A stretch of 64,000 bases of DNA, from contig ALYD01000009.1 of NCBI GenBank assembly GCA_000513555.1, positions 41,163-105,162 of the forward strand, read 5' to 3'. The stretch's first letter is position 1; each line of letters begins with the position of its first letter. This stretch comes from Lachnospiraceae bacterium JC7 (lineage in GTDB: Bacteria; Bacillota; Clostridia; Lachnospirales; Lachnospiraceae). The notes under the pieces are model-generated. The model worked only from the letters and a program-made list of their open reading frames with translations, had not been told where the DNA came from and made no database searches. Below are positions 1 to 8,074 of the stretch, in pieces. The position numbers and the translations under genes were made by a program.

Positions 1-1253
1 TCCTTTATAGTAGCGGAAGTTTCTGCGGAGCCGAGAACCACCTTCACGGTTATCTCATCATACTTGTCGCCGTTAGGACGCTGAACTGTGAGGGTTACGG
101 TCTCTCCGGCCTTATATTTTGAAAGGATGTCTCCTAGTTCGTTGAAGTTGGTTACTCCCTGACCTTCGATGGCTGTGATGATATCCTTCTCGTGAAGATC
201 ATCGTTCTGAGCATTGGAACCCTCTGTGTGCTTGTAAACGAATACACCCTGAGGCATGTCAAAGCTTGCAGCTGTCTGTGCGTCAATGGTCTTTACGGTC
301 ACACCGAGATAACCGCGCTCTTCCTTGGAGACCTCCGGACGGGTCTCGATCTTTGAGAGTCTTTCCACAACCTTCTTTGCTGTTGAAGAAGGTATGGAAT
401 AACACATTCCCTCTATATCTGTTGAAGCTGATTTTGCAACATTGATACCGATGACCTCTCCCTTCATATTGAGAAGGGCACCGCCGGAGTTACCCGGATT
501 TATGGCTGCATCGGTCTGAATGAGACCGGTTCTTGAGCCTCTGTTTGTGGTAATGTCTCTGTCCTTCGCAGAGATGATACCTGTGGTTACTGACTGTCCA
601 TAGCCGAGGGCATTACCGATGGCCACAACCTGTTCGCCGATCTCGGCTGTATCACTGTCACCGAAGGTGGCGATGGAGATGGCGTTCATGGTCTTGGTAG
701 GGATGTTCTCCAGCTTTATGGATAAAAGCGCAATGTCAGCATTGGCATCAGTACCCTTTATCTCTGCATCTAGTGTTTCATCGTCTATGAAGGTCACTGA
801 AAGAGATTCTGACGATGAGATAACGTGGTTGTTGGTGAGGATAAGAAGTTCTGTATCGTTCTTTCCTATGATGACACCTGAACCGCTGGCCGGAACCTCA
901 GTCTCATAGCTCTGATAATCTCCGAATATAGAGAAACCGTTCTGACGGTACTTCACCATGTTGGTGATGGAAACAACAGATGGCATGGCGTTTTTTACGA
1001 CATCTGTTATACTGCCGGCAACGCTTGAACCTGTAGCTGTTTTTAAAGTTGTATTGCTATTCTCTGCCGGAGCGGTGGTTTCCTGCTGAGCGGCAGCTGT
1101 TTCTGTCTGAGGCTGTGTTTCAGTTACAGCGACGGCGGTCTGCTGATATGCTACACCTGCTCTCTGGGCGGCTACATTGACACCGACCATGGCGGCACCG
1201 GCAACTGCTCCGAATAAAATTGCCCCCGCGATTATTCCTGCTATTCGTTTCAT
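1..1253 (-). CDS. HtrA/DegP-like trypsin-type serine protease with PDZ domain (C-terminus cut by window edge)
   Basis: Surface-anchored quality-control protease of the HtrA/DegP/DegS family, expected to degrade misfolded exported proteins. About 417 residues are visible and the frame is still open at base 1. An N-terminal hydrophobic stretch (residues 4-30) looks like a membrane anchor and is followed by a Thr/Gln/Ala-rich linker. The protease domain shows a full triad: His143 in LTNNHV, Asp173 in ADIALL and Ser256 in GNSGGA. A PDZ domain follows (about residue 315 on). The ATG at 1251-1253 is preceded by AGGAGGG with 9 nt spacing. It is divergent from the lipid kinase gene. The family call is firm; how many residues are missing is unknown. 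Confidence 0.93.
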   Translation of the reverse strand, partial: MKRIAGIIAGAILFGAVAGAAMVGVNVAAQRAGVAYQQTAVAVTETQPQTETAAAQQETTAPAENSNTTLKTATGSSVAGSITDVVKNAMPSVVSITNMVKYRQNGFSIFGDYQSYETEVPASGSGVIIGKNDTELLILTNNHVISSSESLSVTFIDDETLDAEIKGTDANADIALLSIKLENIPTKTMNAISIATFGDSDTAEIGEQVVAIGNALGYGQSVTTGIISAKDRDITTNRGSRTGLIQTDAAINPGNSGGALLNMKGEVIGINVAKSASTDIEGMCYSIPSSTAKKVVERLSKIETRPEVSKEERGYLGVTVKTIDAQTAASFDMPQGVFVYKHTEGSNAQNDDLHEKDIITAIEGQGVTNFNELGDILSKYKAGETVTLTVQRPNGDKYDEITVKVVLGSAETSATIK

Positions 1254-1564
1254 TCTCTGTTACCCTCCTGAAACTGATCCGATGATATAAGTGGCATATG
1301 TTTATCTCCGGTCTGTGCCCGAAAAAAACGGGAGACAGACTTCATGACACGCCATGATACCGGCTTTTGATACCATATCATCATATTGAGTCGCATCTTG
1401 ATTTTGCTTGTATGATACCTATATTCTGTGTTCAATTTGTGTTTTCAATAATAAAATTTTCATATAGTGAAAAATGGCAATTTTTGTTTTATTTTTATAC
1501 TAATTTTAGAAATAATCCGGGGGTTCGATGCTATACTCTGTGTGTGTCAAAAACTGGAGGTTCA
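1254..1564. other. Divergent intergenic region between htrA and the lipid kinase gene
   Basis: This 311-bp AT-rich stretch should hold the divergent promoters for the protease and the lipid kinase. A stem-loop at 1311-1340 (GTCTG, then CCCG around an A-run, then CGGG and CAGAC) would lie in the 5' leader of the protease mRNA. A dyad of TTTTCA, 5 nt, TGAAAA lies near 1457-1474. No convincing -35/-10 pair could be assigned, and the short ORFs here have no other support. Confidence 0.5.
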
Positions 1565-2497
1565 ATGTATTATTTCATCATAAATCCGCATGCGTCTGAA
1601 GGCAGAGGACGTAAGATCTGGGATCAGGTTCTCAGATATCTCAGTAAAACGCAAAATGCCGAAAACTTTGAGGCTTATATAACCGAAAAGAGCGGAGACG
1701 CAAGGGAATTTGCCCGTCAGCTGTCTGAAAAGTGTCAGGTGGAAAAGACCATCACTGTTATTGGAGGGGAAGGAACCTTCAACGAAGTGGTAGACGGTAT
1801 AAATATGGATTGCAACAGGGTGTCCATCGCATATATCCCTACAAAGTCTGACAATGACATCGCACGCTCATTCAGAAGAAAATATAATTTAAAAGCCCAG
1901 CTCAAGAGACTGTTCAGTGATTCCGATGAGATACTTCTGGATTACGGAGTGCTTAACTGCACTTCTCTGAACCGACGCTTCGCCATCTGTTCCGGGATCG
2001 GTCTTGATGCTGCTATATTTGATGATATCTACGCAGTGAAGTGTACCTGTGAGAATCAGCCGAAGAAACTCAATCATATAAAAAAAATCAGATATTTAAA
2101 GACCATGATACGGGAGTTTTTCAAGCTGAAGCCCACCAGGGGATATGTGATACTGGATGGGGAAAAAAGGCATGAGTTCAACAACATCATGTTTATTTCC
2201 GCCCATGTACATCCCTATGAGGGAGGGTATCTTATCTGTCCCAATGCCAGCGGCGTTGACGGAAAGCTGGATATCTGCATCGTGAGCACCAAACATAAGT
2301 GGCGTTTGCTCTGGATCATGCTTTCGAGCGTTTTCGGTACCCATGTCACACGTACCGGTTTCCATCTCTACAGATGTAAGGAAGTGGAGATACATACTTC
2401 AAATCCTCTTCCGGTTCATGTGGACGGAGAAGTTGTGGGAAAGAATTGTGATTTCACCCTGAACTGTATACCGAAGAAACTGAGACTGAAGATATAA
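1565..2497 (+). CDS. Diacylglycerol kinase family (DgkB/YegS/LCB5-like) lipid kinase
   Basis: Likely cytoplasmic lipid kinase that recycles diacylglycerol (or a related lipid) to its phosphate. The product is 310 aa, a normal length for the family. The N-terminus has the family's start, FIINPHA, and the nucleotide loop reads GGEGTFNEV where most members have GGDGT; the second conserved segment (usually P.GT.NDFA) reads TKSDNDIAR. These two departures leave activity or substrate open. I start at the ATG at 1565, five bases after CTGGAGG; the frame is open about 66 codons further upstream, but that part looks non-coding. It is a single plus-strand gene, convergent with ispF and closed by a shared terminator. 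Confidence 0.85.
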   Translation: MYYFIINPHASEGRGRKIWDQVLRYLSKTQNAENFEAYITEKSGDAREFARQLSEKCQVEKTITVIGGEGTFNEVVDGINMDCNRVSIAYIPTKSDNDIARSFRRKYNLKAQLKRLFSDSDEILLDYGVLNCTSLNRRFAICSGIGLDAAIFDDIYAVKCTCENQPKKLNHIKKIRYLKTMIREFFKLKPTRGYVILDGEKRHEFNNIMFISAHVHPYEGGYLICPNASGVDGKLDICIVSTKHKWRLLWIMLSSVFGTHVTRTGFHLYRCKEVEIHTSNPLPVHVDGEVVGKNCDFTLNCIPKKLRLKI

Positions 2498-2510
2498 GTA
2501 TCATAAAAAA

Positions 2511-2540
2511 AGTAGCGGGAAACGTTTCCCGCTACTTTTT
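2511..2540. terminator. Bidirectional terminator between lipid kinase gene and ispF
   Basis: A perfect 12-bp inverted repeat (AGTAGCGGGAAA / TTTCCCGCTACT) is flanked by an A-run on the left and a T-run on the right, so it can stop transcription from both convergent genes. Confidence 0.9.
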
Positions 2541-2548
2541 TGTTCGTA

Positions 2549-3016
2549 TTACACCAGCAATGCAACAGCCTGTGAGCTGATGCCCTCTCCTCTTCCTGTG
2601 AAGCCGAGATGTTCCTCTGTGGTGGCTTTTATGGATACCTGGCTTATATCGATGCCGAGAGCGTCTGCAACGTTCTTTCGCATCTCCGGCAGATAGTTCA
2701 TAAGCTTTGGCTTCTGGGCGATGATGGTGGAATCGATGTTTCCGACCTGATACCCCTCTCTCGCCAGAATATTGCCTACCTCCTTTAAAAGACTGATGGA
2801 GTCGGCTCCTTCGTATTTCGGATCGTTGTCAGGAAAGTGCTGGCCGATATCACCGAGGGCTGCAGCTCCGAGGAGCGCATCCATGATGGCGTGGGTGATA
2901 ACATCCGCATCGCTATGGCCTAAAAGTCCCAGCTCATAAGGGATAGTAACTCCTCCTAAGATAAGTTTTCTGTCCGGTACCAATTTATGTACGTCATAAC
3001 CTGTTCCTATTCTCAT
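2549..3016 (-). CDS. ispF: 2-C-methyl-D-erythritol 2,4-cyclodiphosphate synthase
   Basis: Non-mevalonate isoprenoid pathway enzyme that cyclises CDP-ME-2-phosphate to MEcPP with release of CMP. It is 155 aa, the usual full length. The metal-binding DVH motif is at residues 8-10, HSDADV is present, and the C-terminus carries the family signature [12 protein letters not shown]. The gene starts 24 bp after the ctpA stop, so it is probably read through from that gene, although the two functions are unrelated. Start and end are unambiguous. Confidence 0.97.
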   Translation of the reverse strand: MRIGTGYDVHKLVPDRKLILGGVTIPYELGLLGHSDADVITHAIMDALLGAAALGDIGQHFPDNDPKYEGADSISLLKEVGNILAREGYQVGNIDSTIIAQKPKLMNYLPEMRKNVADALGIDISQVSIKATTEEHLGFTGRGEGISSQAVALLV

Positions 3017-3040
3017 AGTTCTCCCTTCTCCGTTTCCACA

Positions 3041-4579
3041 TCAATGTAATTTTTTCAACAGCTCATCGACGGCTGTAAGCATCTGTCTGTCGTCCTTTAA
3101 AGCTATCATGTAATCTTCTGCATTGCTGCCAAGCTCTACTTCCACGTCCGGAGTGATACCTACCATGTGGATATTGAGTCCTGACGGAATGTAGTAGTAA
3201 TGTGTTGTGAACTCTACCGCAGAGCCATCCTGAAGTGATGAAATGGTCTGGACTATGCCCTTTCCGTAGGATCTGGTTCCGACGATAACGGCACGACCAT
3301 AATCCTTGAGACAGCCTGAGAAAAGCTCTGCAGCAGAAGCTGAATTCTGATTCTGGAGCACAACTACAGGGATGTCGATCTCATGTCCGTCATCGGCATA
3401 CCATTCCTTGCCCTTTCCGTTCTTGTCTCTTGTGTATGCGAACAGGGTCTTCCCCTGCTGGAAATCACTTTTTCCTTCAGTGTATTTCGTGAGATCATCA
3501 GGAAGGAAGTAATCGAGAAGTGATGAAGCCACCTCTATATCTCCTCCGCCGTTTCCTCTCAGATCAACGATAAGAGCTTTGATATTTGCCGTGTCTACAA
3601 GAGTATCCAGAGCCTGCTTCGCCTGTCTTTCCTCTACGTCATAGAAATTGGCAAATGAAATATAGCCTACGTCCCTTGGAGAAAGTGATGAAGCTCCGCC
3701 GGAAGAAGGATCCTTAAATTCGATTCCGATCTCATCAAGGGTACCGAAGCGGACCTTGGGAACCTCCACGTTGCCTCTTGCTATACGCATGGATATCTCC
3801 TCGCCGTAACGCTTTACAACACAGTTAAAGGTGGTGCCGTCCTCTCCCTGGATCAGGTTCGGAAGTACATAGGATATAGACATTCCGGAAATGTCTATGC
3901 CATCGATCTTGTAAAGCACGTCGCCGACCTGGAGACCTGCCTCTTCTGCGGGACTTCCCTCGTAAACCTTTGTTACTACGATCTCGTTGGTGCCCTCAAG
4001 CTGCTGAACCATGGCTCCTATACCATGATAGGTCGATTGTTTGCTTGAGTTGCTTTCACGCATCTCTTCTGCGCTGTAGTAATGGGCATAGGGATCGTCG
4101 TCAGTAAGTGAAGCGAGCAGGCCCTTATAGATGTAGGTTGCCGCCTTGTCCGGGTCCTCAGGGAAAAGGTAGTTCTGATCGATGAGGCTCTGAAGCATGC
4201 CGAGCTTTCTGGTAACAGCCGCCATGTTGAGTGAGCTATTCACCACATTGGCAGAGGAATCGCCTTCTGTTCCGGCAGCAGTTCCGTCTGCTGTCAGCTG
4301 ATAACCCTTGTCTCCCGACTGAAGCTCAGATGCACTGGCCAGAGTCAGAGAAGCATTACCGGCACCACGGTTTACGAGATAATCGTTGAGAAATGGCGGT
4401 ATACCGAAGAAGTAAACGTAAAAGGTACTTCCTCCGATTATGAACATGACCGCAAGTCCCAAAAGGAATCCGTAGACGAAGTCGAAATTTCCAAAAAGTG
4501 GCTTCTTTTTTTTCTTTGTTGAATTTTCTGTTTCGTTAGTTTCTGGTTCTTTGTTTAAATTTAAATCTTCGTTTTGCAT
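3041..4579 (-). CDS. S41-family carboxy-terminal processing protease (CtpA/CtpB-like)
   Basis: Membrane-anchored PDZ protease that trims exported proteins, probably acting on cell-wall or division factors given its neighbours. The 512-aa product has a charged cytoplasmic N-terminus with a lysine run (residues 23-27), one membrane helix (about 31-56), a PDZ domain (about 185-265) and the S41 core. The nucleophile serine lies in NSASAAE and the lysine of the Ser/Lys dyad in RSYGKG. It follows the FtsEX/M23 genes, but a strong terminator and its own promoter separate it from them. There is no Shine-Dalgarno before the ATG; the -10 box ends only 7 bases before it, which suggests a leaderless mRNA. 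Confidence 0.95.
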   Translation of the reverse strand: MQNEDLNLNKEPETNETENSTKKKKKPLFGNFDFVYGFLLGLAVMFIIGGSTFYVYFFGIPPFLNDYLVNRGAGNASLTLASASELQSGDKGYQLTADGTAAGTEGDSSANVVNSSLNMAAVTRKLGMLQSLIDQNYLFPEDPDKAATYIYKGLLASLTDDDPYAHYYSAEEMRESNSSKQSTYHGIGAMVQQLEGTNEIVVTKVYEGSPAEEAGLQVGDVLYKIDGIDISGMSISYVLPNLIQGEDGTTFNCVVKRYGEEISMRIARGNVEVPKVRFGTLDEIGIEFKDPSSGGASSLSPRDVGYISFANFYDVEERQAKQALDTLVDTANIKALIVDLRGNGGGDIEVASSLLDYFLPDDLTKYTEGKSDFQQGKTLFAYTRDKNGKGKEWYADDGHEIDIPVVVLQNQNSASAAELFSGCLKDYGRAVIVGTRSYGKGIVQTISSLQDGSAVEFTTHYYYIPSGLNIHMVGITPDVEVELGSNAEDYMIALKDDRQMLTAVDELLKKLH

Positions 4580-4586
4580 ATCAATT

Positions 4587-4615
4587 ATTATATGTTGTCA
4601 TTTCTATAATTCCAA
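4587..4615 (-). promoter_or_regulatory. ctpA promoter, probably giving a leaderless mRNA
   Basis: On the minus strand TTGGAA and TATAAT are separated by exactly 17 bases. The -10 box ends 7 bases before the A of the ctpA ATG, so +1 should fall at or next to the start codon. Confidence 0.65.
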
Positions 4616-4642
4616 ACTAATTTTTCTTAAAGAATGGAATTA

Positions 4643-4687
4643 AAAAGGCGGCTGACCTGAAGTTGAATTTCAGATCAGTCGCCTTTT
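4643..4687 (-). terminator. Terminator after the EnvC-like gene
   Basis: An imperfect hairpin starts with AAAAGGCG and ends with CGCCTTTT, with a further CTGA/TCAG pairing inside. It begins 3 bases after the EnvC-like stop codon and has a T-run in the minus direction. Confidence 0.85.
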
Positions 4688-4689
4688 GA

Positions 4690-5943
4690 TCAAAGGTAAC
4701 TCTCCGGGTCCACATAGGAGCCGTTCTTTCTGATACCGAAGTGAAGGTGCGGGCCTGTGGAGTATCCCGTCGACCCTACGGCGCCGATGGTATCACCCTG
4801 CGAGACTTCATCCCCCTCTGAGACATTGAGACTGGACATGTGCATGTATACAGTATAGGTGCTGCTGCCGTGGCTTATCATGATGTAGTTTCCGGCACTT
4901 GCGGAGTAGGTGGCGATCACGACTTTGCCGCTTGCTGCCGCGATGACCTTGGAACCTGTAGATGCTGCGATGTCAATGCCTTTGTGATATGAGCTTGCGC
5001 CCTCCGTCGGAGATTCGCGGGAACCGAAGCCGCTGGAGATGGTACCGCTTGAAGGACATGGCCACTTGAAGCCTCCGGTCATGATTCGTTCTTTATATTC
5101 GGAACCGTTTTTCTCCGCCTTCTTTCTGGCCTCTTCCTCCTGACGGGCTATCTCCCTTTCCATGGCTTCAATGTTGGCTTCCTGGGCTTTGATGGCTGCT
5201 TTCAGCTCGTTTATGCTGCTCTGCTGCTCTTCGATCTCGTCCTCGGCTCTGGCTATCTTTTTTGAGTATGATGCAAGTTCCTGATTTTTCTGATCAAGAA
5301 GAGTCTGTATGCTCTGCTGTTTTGCCTGAGCCTGAGTCTGAAGCTCCGAAAGCTGGGCATTTTCTGCCTGAAGCTGGATCCCTGTGTCTTCCACCAGCTT
5401 TCTGGTCTCTTCGAACTCGCTGAGCTTTTCCCTGTCGTAGCGGGTGATCCTGGATATATATTCCGCTTTGTTGAGAAGATCCGACCAGCTCTTTGCATTC
5501 AGTATCATGTCGATGAAACTGGTGTCGCCCTTTTCGTACATGAACTTTATACGGAGCTTCATGCTGGCGTACTGGTCCGATGCAGTCTGGGTTACTTTCG
5601 CAAGCTGTTTCCGGGTGAACTCGATGTCCAGATTCTTCTTTTCGATGGAGTCATTGATAGACATCAGCTCATTGGTTATTTCCGTCATGCTCTGGTCGAG
5701 GGCCTTTATATATGCTGCGGTATCGGCTTTCAGATCCTTCAGGTCTTCGATCTTCTTATTTACCTTTTTCTGTTCGGCTTTGATAGTGTCTATCTTTTCC
5801 TTACTGTCACTGATTATCTGCTTCGAATTTTTTATGGATTGCTGTTCCTTCTCTGCCGCTGTGACAGGCGCAGCGGTACAGAGAAGTGACAGAAGGGTTA
5901 TTAATGAGAGTGATTTCAGTTTTTTTATTCCGTATATCTTCAT
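4690..5943 (-). CDS. EnvC/PcsB-like murein hydrolase or activator: coiled coil plus M23 peptidase domain
   Basis: Exported peptidoglycan hydrolase or hydrolase activator, most likely gated by the FtsEX complex encoded just upstream. The 417-aa product has a signal peptide (residues 1-29), a long Gln/Glu/Lys-rich coiled coil (about 33-275) and an M23/LytM domain (about 290-417). Zinc-site residues are present in HKGID and in GPHLHFG, so unlike E. coli EnvC it may itself be catalytic. Coiled coil plus LytM after ftsEX is the known layout for FtsEX partners. It starts 46 bp after ftsX and is closed by a terminator. Confidence 0.92.
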   Translation of the reverse strand: MKIYGIKKLKSLSLITLLSLLCTAAPVTAAEKEQQSIKNSKQIISDSKEKIDTIKAEQKKVNKKIEDLKDLKADTAAYIKALDQSMTEITNELMSINDSIEKKNLDIEFTRKQLAKVTQTASDQYASMKLRIKFMYEKGDTSFIDMILNAKSWSDLLNKAEYISRITRYDREKLSEFEETRKLVEDTGIQLQAENAQLSELQTQAQAKQQSIQTLLDQKNQELASYSKKIARAEDEIEEQQSSINELKAAIKAQEANIEAMEREIARQEEEARKKAEKNGSEYKERIMTGGFKWPCPSSGTISSGFGSRESPTEGASSYHKGIDIAASTGSKVIAAASGKVVIATYSASAGNYIMISHGSSTYTVYMHMSSLNVSEGDEVSQGDTIGAVGSTGYSTGPHLHFGIRKNGSYVDPESYL

Positions 5944-5989
5944 AAGCGAATTTAACGATAACTTGCTGTTTTGTATGAGGGATGGCAGG

Positions 5990-6901
5990 TCACACCCTGA
6001 GGGATTTTCGGATAGTGAAGAAAGATACTACAAATCCTACGCCTACACCGAGTCCCATTGCCGCTGCCACCATTTCCGGGAAAACTGTTCCTATGGGAAT
6101 AGGTGTAAACAGAGTGCTGATGCCGAGGAAGTGATCATTAACATAGGTCACAGCTCTTTCGTAAATAAGATATATACCTATGAGAGGGATGATCGCACCG
6201 GCAGATCCCAGGACCACACCTTCCACAAGAAAAGGAAGGCGTATCATGAAATTGGTGGCACCTATCATTTTCATGATCTCGTTTTCCTTGCGTCTGAACT
6301 GAGCCGCCACGGAAATCGTGTTGGAAATAAGGAAAACGGAAACCGCCAGAAGAACGCTGATAATGACAGCGCTCAGTGAGGAGATCAGACGTTCCAGAGA
6401 ACTGAGCCCCTCTATGGCAGCGGTGGAATAGTTGATCTGTCGCACTTTGTCAAAGCTGTAGAGCCAGTCCACTATGCTTTTCTGATCTTCTATGTTGTTC
6501 AGGAATATTTCATAGCTCTGGGAGCCGGCAAGAGGGTTATCCTCCGCGAAGGCCTGAGCCATCAGTTCATTGTTGTGAAAATAATCTGTCTTGAACTCGT
6601 TCCACGCATCCTCTGCAGAGGTATAGTTCGCACTTTTTATCTCTTCTCTTCCTTCGATCTCCTGACCTATGGCCCTTACCTGTTCTTCTGTTGCGTCGTC
6701 ATCAAAGAATACGGTTATACCTACGGTGGTTTCGGCTGTTTTTGCCATGTTCTGAACATTGGTCAGGATGGCAAAGAAAAGACAGAACAGGAAAATGCAG
6801 GCTGAAATGGTAGCGGTGGATGCCGCTGAAAAAAGCTTATCATGGAAAAGGTTTTTGAAACCTGAACGTATGCAGTACTTCCAGGCATTGGCCTTCATCA
6901 T
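5990..6901 (-). CDS. ftsX: Cell division protein FtsX (permease-like subunit)
   Basis: Membrane subunit of the FtsEX complex that passes an ATP-driven signal to a peptidoglycan hydrolase outside the cell. The 303-aa product has the FtsX layout: one N-terminal membrane helix (about 20-45), a large extracellular loop (about 45-165) and three C-terminal membrane helices. The start codon overlaps the ftsE stop by 4 bp, so the two are translationally coupled. The EnvC-like protein downstream is its probable partner. Confidence 0.95.
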   Translation of the reverse strand: MMKANAWKYCIRSGFKNLFHDKLFSAASTATISACIFLFCLFFAILTNVQNMAKTAETTVGITVFFDDDATEEQVRAIGQEIEGREEIKSANYTSAEDAWNEFKTDYFHNNELMAQAFAEDNPLAGSQSYEIFLNNIEDQKSIVDWLYSFDKVRQINYSTAAIEGLSSLERLISSLSAVIISVLLAVSVFLISNTISVAAQFRRKENEIMKMIGATNFMIRLPFLVEGVVLGSAGAIIPLIGIYLIYERAVTYVNDHFLGISTLFTPIPIGTVFPEMVAAAMGLGVGVGFVVSFFTIRKSLRV

Positions 6902-7800
6902 CGTGTGTCCTCCTTTCCCGACTTATGGTGCGGGCGATGTGCACCTTTGAGACCCCGGGCAGTTTTTTTCTTACTATATGTGGGGGCATCAGCGGATGAT
7001 TCAATGGAGATACTGTCCGTATCATCTTCAAAGTCATCATCCAGCCAATCCACTTCCTCTTCCGTATCCTTATCCTCGTCCCAGTCTTCTTCCCAATCAT
7101 CGGTCCAGTCGTTTTTTTCTTCATCGTAGAGGAGATCTTCGGAAGTGTCCGCAATGATCTCGCCCATTGACATGGAAACCGTGCGTCTGTTCATGCGGCT
7201 CACCATCTCTCTGTCGTGGGTGATGACTATAACGGTGGTTCCCTGATCGTTGATTCTTTCCAGAAGCTTCATTATCTCTTCTGCGTTTTCATGATCGAGA
7301 TTTCCTGTCGGCTCATCGGCGATGAGGATCTCCGGACGATTGACCAGAGCTCTCGCTATGGCTGTACGCTGCTGCTCTCCGCCGCTCAGCTGGCGCGGGT
7401 AGGAATCTGCCTTGGAACTGAGTCCTGTAAGACTCAGTATCTTTGTGACATTCTCAAAGATCTCTGCATCGGATTTTCCTATGATAAGCTGCGCAAATGC
7501 TATATTTTCGTAAACTGTTCTGTCCTCCAGAAGTCTGAAATCCTGAAATACGACTCCGAGGCGTCTTCTGTAGGCGGGGACCTGACTTCTTCTCAGTTTC
7601 CCGAGGTCCGTATCATTGACCAGGATGCTTCCGCTGTCTGTATCCAGCTCCTTTGTCAGAAGACGTACCAATGTGGATTTGCCGGAACCGCTTTTTCCGA
7701 CTATAAAGCAGAACTCCCCATCTCTGATGGTGAGATTTATATTCCGGAGTGCGTTGACTCCGGTGCGATATGTCTTTGAGACATCTGTGAGTTCGATCAT
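6898..7800 (-). CDS. ftsE: Cell division ATP-binding protein FtsE with a long acidic C-terminal tail
   Basis: ABC ATPase of the FtsEX complex. Residues 1 to about 220 form a standard FtsE: Walker [10 protein letters not shown], signature LSGGEQQR and Walker [10 protein letters not shown]. About 80 extra residues follow, first very rich in Asp, Glu and Trp, then a basic tail ending [13 protein letters not shown]; typical FtsE stops near 225-230 aa. I chose the ATG at 7798-7800, where homology begins; an in-frame ATG at 7848 would add 16 residues encoded inside a repeat-like element and is less likely. The RBS is weak (AAAGAAAGAA). Confidence 0.93.
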   Translation of the reverse strand: MIELTDVSKTYRTGVNALRNINLTIRDGEFCFIVGKSGSGKSTLVRLLTKELDTDSGSILVNDTDLGKLRRSQVPAYRRRLGVVFQDFRLLEDRTVYENIAFAQLIIGKSDAEIFENVTKILSLTGLSSKADSYPRQLSGGEQQRTAIARALVNRPEILIADEPTGNLDHENAEEIMKLLERINDQGTTVIVITHDREMVSRMNRRTVSMSMGEIIADTSEDLLYDEEKNDWTDDWEEDWDEDKDTEEEVDWLDDDFEDDTDSISIESSADAPTYSKKKTARGLKGAHRPHHKSGKEDTR

Positions 7801-7830
7801 CTGTGGGTTCTTTCTTTCGAGTGAGATGTA

Positions 7831-7995
7831 TGTATAAGCCCTACGCATTACTCCGCTGACGCTCTCGTAATGCTACAGGCATCTCGAATCCGCGCTATCG
7901 CGCTACTTCTCGATTTCTGTTGTCGTATCAGATGTTTGTTCATCCATACAAGCGAGCTTGATGGATGAACAAACGCCTGATACTGGACTTATACA
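7831..7995. repeat. MITE-like or structured element upstream of ftsE
   Basis: This 165-bp stretch is bounded by 11-bp inverted ends (TGTATAAGCCC and GGACTTATACA, 10 of 11 matching). Inside are three hairpins: GCATTAC/GTAATGC (7846-7873), a GCGC-TATC-GCGC stem flanked by GAA/TTC (about 7886-7911), and a long one (7925-7983) with GTATCAG/CTGATAC at its base and TTTGTTCATCCAT pairing with ATGGATGAACAAA. It can be read as a miniature transposable element or as the structured 5' leader of ftsE. No second copy was noticed in this window and no clear target duplication is visible. Confidence 0.55.
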
Positions 7996-8005
7996 CCAAT
8001 GATAG

Positions 8006-8045
8006 AAAAAGCCGGTTACGGTGTAAACACCAATAACCGACTTTT
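8006..8045 (-). terminator. Terminator after the CdaR-type regulator gene
   Basis: The hairpin pairs CGGTTA and GTGT with CAC and TAACCG and runs into a T-run in the minus direction; it lies 30 bp downstream of the regulator's stop codon. Confidence 0.85.
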
Positions 8046-8074
8046 ATATTTCAATTATCTTAATAATGTGAAGA

